A stretch of 64,000 nt of DNA from a virus, in IMG/VR virus record IMGVR_UViG_3300027857_000004, positions 1 to 64,000 of that record, one strand, 5' to 3'. Below the pieces are notes generated by a model that was given only the letters and a program-made list of their open reading frames with translations, was not told the origin of the DNA and searched no databases. A program made the translations under genes and the position numbers. Below are positions 47,977-54,889 of this stretch, in pieces; positions within the stretch are counted from its first letter, which is position 1, and every line of letters starts with the position of its first letter.

Positions 47977-48503
47977 GTGCAACGACTTTTATTTACGCCC
48001 TTAAAGAAGGTGGAATCGTTCGCTACATAGGCAAAGCCGATAACCCCGCGAAACGATTCAAGCAGCATCTTCGGAATGCGGCCAAAGGTCGAACATACAA
48101 GGACCGCTGGATTCAATCGATGCTGACTCGCAATGAGCCCGTTGTGCTCGATGTTTTGATGCGGATTCCGGTAGCAGAGTGGGACTGGTGGGAACGCGCT
48201 TACATTTCTATTTTCGGGTTAGTGTTTCCTTTAACTAATTCGACCGAGGGAGGCGATGGAGTTTCGGGAAAAGTTGTCTCGGATTCTAATAGAACGCGAA
48301 CATGGTCAACGAAAAGCCGGAATAAAATAAGCATTGGAAATAGAGGTAAAAAACGTTCGCCCGAAGCACGCGTACGGTATCGAGCTATAAAGAAATCACC
48401 TGCGCAACTAGCTGCGCTCGCTCTCGGTTCCGCGGCAAATCGAGGAAGGCAAAAGCTCCCTGATGGAAGCTGGGTCTACCCTAAAGATTTTCTTGGCCTA
48501 TGA
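47973..48503 (+). CDS. GIY-YIG homing endonuclease
   Basis: 176 residues. Core FIYALKEGGIVRYIGKADNP, RDRW-type tryptophan (KDRWIQSMLTRNEPVVLDVL), WWERAYI and LTNSTEGGDG. The C-terminus is more divergent than in other copies (NRGKKRSPEARVRYRAIKK as a NUMOD3 remnant). ATGA overlaps occur at both ends (upstream tiny gene, downstream small terminase). Confidence 0.92.
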   Translation: MSATTFIYALKEGGIVRYIGKADNPAKRFKQHLRNAAKGRTYKDRWIQSMLTRNEPVVLDVLMRIPVAEWDWWERAYISIFGLVFPLTNSTEGGDGVSGKVVSDSNRTRTWSTKSRNKISIGNRGKKRSPEARVRYRAIKKSPAQLAALALGSAANRGRQKLPDGSWVYPKDFLGL

Positions 48504-49147
48504 AAGAAAAGAAAACACGCTCAGAAAAAGTCATCGAGGCAGCGATGAAGAATCCAGTTTTTCAAGAAATGGATAAGAGCATCGCTGAAGTTGACGCGAC
48601 AGAAACACTGCCACCGGCTGATGTAGACCAGACGTTTGAACTGTTCTGCATTTTCATGGGCGACGTCGAGCGAACAGCATTGTCTGCTGGGCTGCCCCGT
48701 GAAAAGATTGTCGAATATTCAACACAATTTGGGTGGACCGAAAAGATAAAAGTTCTCGTGGACATGCGGCTTTCTTCTAAGCCGGGCGACTCGGAGAGAG
48801 GCGTGAACCGTGCAATTAATTTTTTGCAGGCCCACAGATTACGCAACGTTTTGCAAGGTGTGCTGAAGAAGTTGACTACGATGTCATCGAGCGACCTGTC
48901 TGATTTGTTGTTCGCGACCGAGGTAGACCGCAAAGGAATCGTCACGCGCAAGATTGTCACGCGATGCTTTGCTGACCTTGCTTCGGCCTTAGAGAAAACA
49001 CACTCGATGACATACCAAGCGCTAGCGGACACGGTCGGAGACCGAAAGGCCCGAGAAGATTCTGACCCAACCGAACACAAAACAACCGCGGAGCTTCATA
49101 TTGCCTTGACTAAGGCAATGGCGGAGGCTCGCACACCAACACAATGA
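48500..49147 (+). CDS. Putative terminase small subunit
   Basis: 215 residues. An acidic N-terminus leads to a region about 45-90 (TFELFCIFMGDVERTALSAG, LPREKIVEYSTQFGWTEKI) with an HTH-like layout, then helices typical of oligomerising small terminases (GVNRAINFLQAHRLRNVLQG, VLKKLTTM). The large terminase lies 10 kb downstream in the same direction. The family is inferred from this pattern and position; no diagnostic catalytic motif exists for small subunits. Confidence 0.55.
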   Translation: MKEKKTRSEKVIEAAMKNPVFQEMDKSIAEVDATETLPPADVDQTFELFCIFMGDVERTALSAGLPREKIVEYSTQFGWTEKIKVLVDMRLSSKPGDSERGVNRAINFLQAHRLRNVLQGVLKKLTTMSSSDLSDLLFATEVDRKGIVTRKIVTRCFADLASALEKTHSMTYQALADTVGDRKAREDSDPTEHKTTAELHIALTKAMAEARTPTQ

Positions 49148-49425
49148 ACGTTCGAGAATTAAAGCAATTGCTGGCAAAGTTTCCTCCAGATTGTGACGAT
49201 ATGCACGTTTTCTTGACTACTGCCGTGAGCGGCAAACCCGAAGTCGATTTAGTAAGCGGAACGGGATATTTTAGGTGGGTCGGTAGCAATGGCGAGGAAC
49301 TAACTGTAATTGCTATCATCGGTCACCGTGAGATACAACGTCAGGTTGAGAGCGGGCGCATGGAAGCTCCCGAAGGATACCGGCCAGCTGATGGCGGCGA
49401 AGGCGAAGAATGGAAGAAGGGCTGA
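49144..49425 (+). CDS. Small hypothetical protein, phage-common type
   Basis: 93 residues (MNVRELKQLLAKFPPDCDDM, HVFLTTAVSGKPEVDLVSGT). Small proteins with an MxVxELxxxLxxxPxD start are common in phages, without known function. ATGA overlap with the small terminase. It is the last coding gene before a structured non-coding stretch. Confidence 0.6.
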   Translation: MNVRELKQLLAKFPPDCDDMHVFLTTAVSGKPEVDLVSGTGYFRWVGSNGEELTVIAIIGHREIQRQVESGRMEAPEGYRPADGGEGEEWKKG

Positions 49426-49490
49426 TGTGCAAATATTGCACCTAAGCGAAATTCGTCGCGCCGCTCGGGCGTGAGTGCAATATTTGCACA
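49426..49490. repeat. 16-bp perfect inverted repeat
   Basis: TGTGCAAATATTGCAC (49426-49441) and GTGCAATATTTGCACA (49475-49490) are perfect complements, and the inner flanks (GCGAAATTCGT, ACGAAATTTCG) are themselves related. It lies just after a stop codon. It could be a transcription end or a protein-binding palindrome. Confidence 0.8.
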
Positions 49491-49800
49491 CGAAATTTCG
49501 TTGTGTTGAGTATCAACAGCTTATCGAAGCTGTTGTTTTGATTCGACAAATCCCCGACGGTCCGGCGAGCTGGCGCCACGCTGCCCAGCCTTGCCCCCAG
49601 GCTGGCCCAGGCGCGCGCCGCCGGTCCGAGGTGAAGGTTGACCCTCCCTACGCTCCATTAACGTTAAAGGGGGGCGGCGTGCCGGGACGCTTCGCTTACC
49701 GGCAGAGCTTGGTTGTAAAAAATGTTTTATCGTGCTGACTTCCAATGAGTTACGAATGAGAAGTTGTGTGCTGCCGGGATAGCTGGTATACTGTCGTCGT
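49491..49800. other. Non-coding, GC-rich structured stretch
   Basis: About 310 bases with no convincing gene on either strand. After the terminator at 49514 there are nested stems: CCGGCG (49562-49567) with CGCCGG (49619-49624), CCAGCCT (49585-49591) with AGGCTGG (49599-49605), and TGCCGG with CCGGCA near 49680-49705. Base composition is distinctly higher in G+C than the flanks. It may be a structured RNA or a remnant of inserted DNA. Confidence 0.5.
49514..49539 (+). terminator. Rho-independent terminator
   Basis: CAACAGCTT (49514-49522) pairs with AAGCTGTTG (49527-49535) around ATCG and is followed by TTTTG. It is well placed after the small-terminase cluster. Confidence 0.75.
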
Positions 49801-50493
49801 ATGGGAACAAAACATTTGGCTATAGTAGAAACGCAAGGTGTTTGTCTTCCGGAACTTACGCCGGAAGGACACGTAACATATCGGCGACGGCCCAAGGTTA
49901 GGAACTGCGGACGGAGGATTTCTCCGGACGAAGTCAAGCGGCGTTTGCTGGTCCGAGATTTGAAATGCTTGGACATTGTAATTCGAGGTATTCGTCGGAA
50001 GCTCATTAATCGGCGGGACGCCCTTGCGGCGTATCACGAGAAAGGCGACGTGAAGCGGCAGCTTGCTACTTTCGCACCTACGATGAGGCGGCTGCTCGAC
50101 CGTCAGGCGAAACGACAGTCCAGTGAGTTGGCAAGGTTTACCAAAGCTGCGCAGGCAGTAACCGATAGATTCAACGGGCAGGTTAAAACCAAACTCATCC
50201 GGAGGTTGCGCCGGTATTTTGAAAAAGCGTTCTGGACAGGCAGCAAATCGGCGCGCACGCACGAGCTACTTGGTTGCACCGTTGACGAGGCACGGCAGCA
50301 TTTAGAAAAGCAATTCGCGCCCGGCATGACCTGGGCGAATCACAGTTTCAAAGGCTGGCACATCGACCACAAAATCCCGCTTGCCAGTTTTGATTTGTCG
50401 GACCCGGAGCAGCAGAAAAAGGCGTTTCACTTCTCGAATCTGCAGCTGCTTTGGGCTCGACCGAACTTGGTTAAAGGCGCCCGAATCTTGTAA
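49801..50493 (+). CDS. HNH homing-type endonuclease
   Basis: 230 residues. The C-terminal core WHIDHKIPLASFDLSDPEQQ, KKAFHFSNLQLLWARPNLVK and GARIL matches the HNH gene at 5766. The N-terminal half is basic and long-helical (RRLLDRQAKRQSSELARF). It lacks the zinc ribbon seen in the other gene. It stands alone between two non-coding structured stretches. Expected role: mobile homing nuclease. Confidence 0.82.
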   Translation: MGTKHLAIVETQGVCLPELTPEGHVTYRRRPKVRNCGRRISPDEVKRRLLVRDLKCLDIVIRGIRRKLINRRDALAAYHEKGDVKRQLATFAPTMRRLLDRQAKRQSSELARFTKAAQAVTDRFNGQVKTKLIRRLRRYFEKAFWTGSKSARTHELLGCTVDEARQHLEKQFAPGMTWANHSFKGWHIDHKIPLASFDLSDPEQQKKAFHFSNLQLLWARPNLVKGARIL

Positions 50494-50594
50494 GAAAAAC
50501 ACACCAGTATTTCTTACATAGGGGAAATCCCCCATAGCGCTAATCCGCCGAATTAGCGATTATTCTTAGGGAGGCCAACCGCTTCAAAGTTGGC
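50490..50594 (+). other. Hairpin-rich leader before fibre gene
   Basis: Four successive stems: GTAAGAAA/TTTCTTAC (50490-50497, 50510-50517), GGGGA/TCCCC near 50521-50533, CGCTAAT/ATTAGCG (50538-50544, 50552-50558), GCCAAC/GTTGGC (50574-50579, 50589-50594). They occupy the 5' side of the fibre gene at 50624, so they may terminate the HNH transcript or shape the fibre mRNA leader. Confidence 0.55.
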
Positions 50595-50623
50595 AGATGA
50601 CCGTGCTGGCTTCTTAAACCAAT

Positions 50624-51886
50624 ATGGCCACAGAAGTCGACATTCAGAGTCCGATACCCGTTCCAATCAGCGGGCACGTCGTAGTTGACACCGGTTCGAT
50701 TGCAATCGGCAACTCGATAAACATCGCCAACTTTCCGATAACGTATCCCGTTACCGGCACCGTAGACATAGCTAATCTGCCCGCGATTCAGTCCGTCCTG
50801 CTCACAAATCCACTTCCGATTTTAGTCGCCACAGTCGGCGACGTGAACATTGGCAACCTCCCGGCGGTTCAGACAATCACCGGGTCGGTAACCGTGTTGA
50901 ATTTTCCAGTCGTCCTACCGGTGACGATTGCGAACTTCCCGGCTATTCAAGCGGTGGAGATTTCCGGAACCGTCCCGATTAACGGGGTTGTCACCGTTTC
51001 GAATTTTCCGTCACTCCAGCCGGTCAGCGTAGTCGGCGGAGTGGATATCCTTGACAGAGTCAGCCGCTCGCTCGGGCACGTCACCGTCGACAACTTCCCG
51101 GCGGTCTCAGGCACAGTCAGCGTCAGTAATTTTCCAGCCACGCAGCCGGTGAGTGGCAGCATATCAGTTAGCAATTTTCCGGCAACACAACCGGTCAGTG
51201 GAACAGTCGCTATCAGCAACTTCCCGGCATCCCAAGCGGTCACCGGCGCGTTCTTTCAGGCGACTCAGCCGGTGTCTATAGCGGCGACGATTTCAGCAGA
51301 TGTCACGGACCGAGCCGCCCGGTTGCTCGGTCACGTCACGGTTGACTCGCTGCCGTCCGTAGCGGTCAACAATTTTCCAGCGACTCAGCCGGTGAGCGGC
51401 ACGGTGGCGGTTTCTAATTTTCCTGTCGTTCAAGCGGTGTCGATTCCGGTTGTGCCGTCTCGGCAGTCCGTCATGTTGTCGTGGGAACGCTCTGCCGGTG
51501 GCATAGCAGAGAGTGCGCTAGTTGCGTTTACCAACGGAACGCTGAACGCAGTGAATCTCGCTGCAGCTTCCGCATACACGGTGAGTGCGGGGAAGACGTT
51601 ACGCATAACGCAAATCAATGTTGTTGCCCGCGCAACCACTAACGTTGTTTTCAATAGCCGGGTTCGAATCAGGCAGGCAGCCGCAGTCACAAACGCTTCG
51701 CCGATTATCTGGACAGCCGAAATCGGTGCCTCAGTGAGTGCGGTAGTGGCGGAAGCGGAATTTTTCGAAAGCTATTCGCCCGACGGCGGAATCGAAGTGG
51801 CCGCGGGCCAGCAAATCACTTTCACCCACCTAGAATCAAGCGCCACCGGCACGGTGTCGCTTGTGATTATTGGTTATGAGTATTAG
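50624..51886 (+). CDS. Repeat-rich fibre protein
   Basis: 420 residues. Residues about 20-280 are tandem beta repeats built on NFPATQPVSGTVAVSNFP-like units (SNFPATQPVSG, NFPVVLPV, ANFPAIQ). The last 140 residues (LSWERSAGGIAESALVAFTN ... ITQINVV ... ITFTHLESSATGTVSLVIIG) form a distinct domain also present in the next gene. It resembles fibre stalks with a C-terminal head. Role: tail or surface fibre. Confidence 0.65.
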   Translation: MATEVDIQSPIPVPISGHVVVDTGSIAIGNSINIANFPITYPVTGTVDIANLPAIQSVLLTNPLPILVATVGDVNIGNLPAVQTITGSVTVLNFPVVLPVTIANFPAIQAVEISGTVPINGVVTVSNFPSLQPVSVVGGVDILDRVSRSLGHVTVDNFPAVSGTVSVSNFPATQPVSGSISVSNFPATQPVSGTVAISNFPASQAVTGAFFQATQPVSIAATISADVTDRAARLLGHVTVDSLPSVAVNNFPATQPVSGTVAVSNFPVVQAVSIPVVPSRQSVMLSWERSAGGIAESALVAFTNGTLNAVNLAAASAYTVSAGKTLRITQINVVARATTNVVFNSRVRIRQAAAVTNASPIIWTAEIGASVSAVVAEAEFFESYSPDGGIEVAAGQQITFTHLESSATGTVSLVIIGYEY

Positions 51887-51908
51887 TGGCGAAGGCTACA
51901 AAATAGCG

Positions 51909-51917
51909 CGACTGTTA
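51909..51917 (+). promoter_or_regulatory. CGACTGTTA start-site motif
   Basis: GCGACTGTTATCGGT stands 7 nt (core to start) before ATG 51923, in the 36-base gap after the fibre gene. Confidence 0.62.
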
Positions 51918-51922
51918 TCGGT

Positions 51923-52699
51923 ATGCCTGACCATGACAGACCTTTTAATCCGCCGGTGTTCCTTGGCGGCAGCACGCAGCCCCGGCAGCAGCAATTTGTT
52001 TTCGTCTCTAACGCGTTAAAGCTGGACCCGAACGGTCCGCCGGTGAAGCTTGACCCGAATACGCCGGTCAAGCTCGACCCGAATTCGTCTGTCGCGGTTC
52101 GCGGTCCGATTAGCCTCGACCCGAACGGTCCGCCGGTAAAGCTCGACCCGAGCACATCGGTGACGCTTCACGGCAATCCGAAGGTAGCGCTCGCTCGGGG
52201 TAATGAGTCTGCTTCGGTTGACTTCAACGGAATCGCGCAGCCGGTCACTTTTTCGAATCCGGCACGGTCGTATCTATCGCTCGTGTGGGAACGTCTTCCT
52301 GGGGCTATCACCGAAAGCGTGTTAGTGAACTGGACAAGCGGCACGTTCCAAGGCAACAAAATCAATCCGGTGGCGAGTAGCTACAAAGTGACAAACGGCA
52401 AAACGCTTCGCATAACCCAGCTCGGGATTGCGGTCATCGCCACGGCTGCCACTGTTTTCAATTCGCGATTCCGGTTGAGAATGAACGGACCCCAGCCGGT
52501 GACAAACAGCTCGCCGATTTTCTGGCAGGGTGAATTGGGAATCAACACTCCGACCGCAGCGGTCGGTCAGGAAAATTCAGACAGTATTTTTCTTTTCGAT
52601 GGATTCGAAATCCCCGGTGGAACGAGTATCACGTTCACGCATATCGAATCCGTCGCCACCGGTCTGGTGTCTCTTTCTTTAGTCGGATATGAGCAGTGA
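51923..52699 (+). CDS. Fibre protein with KLDPN repeats
   Basis: 258 residues. The N-terminus has tandem L-D-P-N units (KLDPNGPPVKLDPNTPVKLD, DPNSSVAVRGPISLDPN) and the C-terminal 140 residues are homologous to the end of the preceding fibre protein (LVWERLPGAITESVLVNWTS ... GKTLRITQLGI ... ITFTHIESVATGLVSLSLVG). It is a paralogue with a different stalk. Probably a virion fibre or cap. Confidence 0.62.
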   Translation: MPDHDRPFNPPVFLGGSTQPRQQQFVFVSNALKLDPNGPPVKLDPNTPVKLDPNSSVAVRGPISLDPNGPPVKLDPSTSVTLHGNPKVALARGNESASVDFNGIAQPVTFSNPARSYLSLVWERLPGAITESVLVNWTSGTFQGNKINPVASSYKVTNGKTLRITQLGIAVIATAATVFNSRFRLRMNGPQPVTNSSPIFWQGELGINTPTAAVGQENSDSIFLFDGFEIPGGTSITFTHIESVATGLVSLSLVGYEQ

Positions 52700-53246
52700 C
52701 TCGTTAGCCTTTATTTATATTTTAAAAGACCCGGATACCGGAGAACCGAGATACGTTGGCAAAGCCAAGAATCCAAAGGTTCGGTTTTCGGAGCACGTAT
52801 GTCCTTATTTTTTGAGACGCAACACGCATAAAAACAACTGGATAAAGGCGTTGTTAGGCGTAGGAACGCTGCCCGTCCTAGAAGTGGTAGCGGAGGTCCC
52901 GAAAAACGAATGGAGTTTTTGGGAATGCCGTTACATAGAGTTTTTTAAAGAAGTTGGTGCCCGGCTAACAAACGCCACACGGGGAGGGGAAGGATTCACC
53001 GGAAGGCATTCGCAGGCAACTCGTGAAAAAATAGGCAATGCGAATCGTGGGCAAAAGAGGTCTTTAGAGACGTGCGAAAAGATACGACTTATTAAAATAG
53101 GGCACTCGGTCTCTTCCGCAACGAGAGAAAAGTTGCGGGCCGCAAACCTAGGAAAATTTCCCTCCGCCGAGACGACCGCTAAACGCAGAGTAGCTTTGCT
53201 TGCAAGATGGAAGCGAGTCAAAGAAGCGGGCGCGCGACACTTATAA
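52689..53246 (+). CDS. GIY-YIG homing endonuclease
   Basis: 185 residues. FIYILKDPDTGEPRYVGKAK, WSFWECRYIEFFKEVG, LTNATRGGEG, and two NUMOD3-type motifs (GRHSQATREKIGNANRGQKR, GHSVSSATREKLRAANLGK). ATG 52689 lies 11 bases before the previous stop. Third of four homologues. Confidence 0.92.
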   Translation: MSSDSLAFIYILKDPDTGEPRYVGKAKNPKVRFSEHVCPYFLRRNTHKNNWIKALLGVGTLPVLEVVAEVPKNEWSFWECRYIEFFKEVGARLTNATRGGEGFTGRHSQATREKIGNANRGQKRSLETCEKIRLIKIGHSVSSATREKLRAANLGKFPSAETTAKRRVALLARWKRVKEAGARHL

Positions 53247-53253
53247 AAAAGAG

Positions 53254-53466
53254 TTGTGTGCTTTGGTTCGCCCTGCTACGCTTTCCCCAGTGCGTAGACA
53301 AATCACGATTGTTTGGGACGATGATTGCGAGTTCGATAGCGCCGACCACTATCGTTTCCAGGCCGAATTCTTTCGGATTCTGCAGTTGCTCGCACAGAAG
53401 TTTTTGAAGCAGGAAGAAGAAAAAAATGGCTACCGAACGCGAATCAAAATCACCCAGGACAGCTAA
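53254..53466 (+). CDS. Small protein, 70 residues (TTG start)
   Basis: From TTG 53254: CALVRPATLSPVRRQITIVW, DDDCEFDSADHYRFQAEFFR, ILQLLAQKF. AAAAAAGAG upstream is a weak Shine-Dalgarno. The frame starts further upstream at 53200 inside the GIY-YIG gene. It overlaps the next gene's start by 41 bases. The function is unknown. Confidence 0.45.
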   Translation: MCALVRPATLSPVRRQITIVWDDDCEFDSADHYRFQAEFFRILQLLAQKFLKQEEEKNGYRTRIKITQDS

Positions 53467-53803
53467 TGTCCATGACCGGCACGGCGGTTGGATAGGCGTT
53501 GACCTGGATGGCACGCTTGCCCAGTATGACCATTGGCGCGGTATTGACCATATCGGGACGCCAATTCCGAAAATGCACAGTCGCGTTATGCAGTGGCTGG
53601 ATGAAGGCAAAGACGTTCGCATATTCACTGCACGGGTGGCGAATGGGCCAGAAGCGATTGGATATATTGAGGCGTGGTGCCAGTATTGGCTCGGTAGAAG
53701 ATTGCCGGTCACAAATGTGAAGGACATGAAAATGTATGAGCTATGGGACGACCGCGCAGTTCAGGTGATTAAGAACGCCGGAGTTCGTGTAGACGGTAAA
53801 TGA
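53426..53803 (+). CDS. HAD-like phosphatase
   Basis: 125 residues. GWIGVDLDGTLAQYD (Asp26-x-Asp28) is the HAD motif I; KDVRIFTARVANG gives motif II (Thr) and YELWDDRAVQVIKN the C-terminal acidic motif. Small phage HAD proteins of this kind act on nucleotides or 5'-phosphates; the exact substrate is unknown. Confidence 0.78.
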   Translation: MATERESKSPRTANVHDRHGGWIGVDLDGTLAQYDHWRGIDHIGTPIPKMHSRVMQWLDEGKDVRIFTARVANGPEAIGYIEAWCQYWLGRRLPVTNVKDMKMYELWDDRAVQVIKNAGVRVDGK

Positions 53804-53866
53804 ATTTTCACAACCAAAGCGAAACAAAACAATCAGTTGGCTAAATCCTCCTCCGTTTAAACACCT

Positions 53867-54259
53867 ATGTGGTTTAAAAAGTTCTACGCCCTACTTGCAG
53901 TTTTCATGTTGACTTGCAGTGTTCATGCAGGTCCGCCCAGTCCGCCTGACCAGCTCATTGACGCAATCTGCGGTGACGTTGTCACTCACCCGATTCAATT
54001 GGTGTATTTCACCGTCACGCCCCAAACCGATGGCACCCAGTTGGCCACGTTCATTATCCGCGGCGTCGGCAAATGGTCTCTGTATGAGGTTTGCCCCGAT
54101 GCGACCCAACGTGTGATGGCATCCGGCATCGACGATGTCGACGGTGACTATTTGCACCTCGTCATCCTTCCGAATGACGGAATGTATGTCCGCTGCGGTT
54201 TGGAACTTTTCAACATGCACGGGTATCCAGGGCTTTTCAATCCCGGCCAGCTTCCCTAA
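53867..54259 (+). CDS. Secreted small protein
   Basis: 130 residues. A signal peptide (MWFKKFYALLAVFMLTCSVH, then AGPPSPP) is followed by a mature domain with beta-strand character (LVYFTVTPQTDGTQLATFII, DYLHLVILPNDGMYVRCG) and two Cys. Unusual in a phage late cluster; it could be a periplasmic effector or a virion surface protein. A hairpin follows. Confidence 0.6.
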   Translation: MWFKKFYALLAVFMLTCSVHAGPPSPPDQLIDAICGDVVTHPIQLVYFTVTPQTDGTQLATFIIRGVGKWSLYEVCPDATQRVMASGIDDVDGDYLHLVILPNDGMYVRCGLELFNMHGYPGLFNPGQLP

Positions 54260-54282
54260 TCTCAACCAGCTCCTAGGGGCCG

Positions 54283-54314
54283 CCCTCTGCCGTTTACCCT
54301 TTTTCGGCAGAGGG
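54283..54314 (+). terminator. 10-bp stem after secreted-protein gene
   Basis: CCCTCTGCCG (54283-54292) pairs perfectly with CGGCAGAGGG (54305-54314); the TTTACCCTTTTT loop is T-rich but there is no T-tract after the stem. Confidence 0.6.
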
Positions 54315-54333
54315 TGCCGCCCGATAAAATAAA

Positions 54334-54600
54334 ATGCCATACATCCCGCAAGAAGAACGAAACTATTTAGACCCCGCAATCACCGAGCTGGTTATCAAGT
54401 TGCGGTGCACCGGATGCGGCCCAGGGCAAATGAACTATGTGATTTCCAGAATTTGCAATGAGCTTTTTGATAGCAACCCCAGCTACGCGAGGATAAACGG
54501 AATCGTCGGTGTGTTGGAGTGCGCCAAAGCAGAATTCTACCGGCGCAAAGCGGTTCCGTATGAGGAGAACAAAATAAAAGAGAACGGAGACTTGCCCTGA
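54334..54600 (+). CDS. DUF6899-type small phage protein
   Basis: 88 residues. MPYIPQEERNYLDPAITELV, GQMNYVISRICNELF and VLECAKAEFYRRKA fit the small helical phage proteins annotated DUF6899. No function is known. It follows a hairpin and precedes a CGACTGTAA site. Confidence 0.65.
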   Translation: MPYIPQEERNYLDPAITELVIKLRCTGCGPGQMNYVISRICNELFDSNPSYARINGIVGVLECAKAEFYRRKAVPYEENKIKENGDLP

Positions 54601-54613
54601 AGTGGAAACAGAC

Positions 54614-54622
54614 CGACTGTAA
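54614..54622 (+). promoter_or_regulatory. CGACTGTAA start-site motif
   Basis: GACCGACTGTAAAGA stands 5 nt (core to start) before GTG 54626. Confidence 0.55.
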
Positions 54623-54625
54623 AGA

Positions 54626-54700
54626 GTGACGCAGGATGACAGTTGGCAAAATTCAACGTGGTTTGCGTTGTGGCTGAAGCTGGCACGTCACGAAAAATAA
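54626..54700 (+). CDS. Leader-type peptide, 24 residues (GTG start)
   Basis: TQDDSWQNSTWFALWLKLAR ends at TAA 54698-54700, six bases before ATG of the next tiny gene. Start choice rests on the CGACTGTAA site only. It may be a leader for coupled translation of the membrane peptide. Confidence 0.35.
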   Translation: MTQDDSWQNSTWFALWLKLARHEK

Positions 54701-54705
54701 AATAT

Positions 54706-54849
54706 ATGGAACTTGCGCCTTCAATCACATCGATTGTGTTGGTCAACTTGCTTGGTCTCGTTGTTGAATTAGGATTGTTCGCCGCGAAAACCGCTATCGT
54801 TGCGTTCGCTGCGAAGAAAGTTCTCTCGCGAGTTGCGCCTTTGAAATAA
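54706..54849 (+). CDS. Small membrane protein, 47 residues
   Basis: MELAPSITSIVLVNLLGLVV, then ELGLFAAKTAIVAFAAKKVL. One long hydrophobic segment (about 6-37) with a basic end (KKVLSRVAPLK). Could be a holin-like or inner-membrane modulator. The frame also opens upstream from a TTG at 54643. Confidence 0.5.
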   Translation: MELAPSITSIVLVNLLGLVVELGLFAAKTAIVAFAAKKVLSRVAPLK

Positions 54850-54854
54850 AGTCG

Positions 54855-54863
54855 CGACTGTTC
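54855..54863 (+). promoter_or_regulatory. CGACTGTTC start-site motif (long spacing)
   Basis: GTCGCGACTGTTC lies 28 nt before ATG 54890, the only site with long spacing. It lies in the 40-base gap before the ice-binding-like gene. Confidence 0.45.
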
Positions 54864-54889
54864 TTGGTCAGGGAACGAGCATAACGATT

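Noticed and set aside
50560-50625. tRNA-like segment before the fibre gene
   Set aside because: One stem and a terminal ACCA are present, but no cloverleaf with anticodon and T-loop could be drawn.
50624-52699. Diversity-generating retroelement target in the fibre genes
   Set aside because: No reverse transcriptase gene or template repeat was seen in the window; the repeats look like ordinary beta-fibre units.
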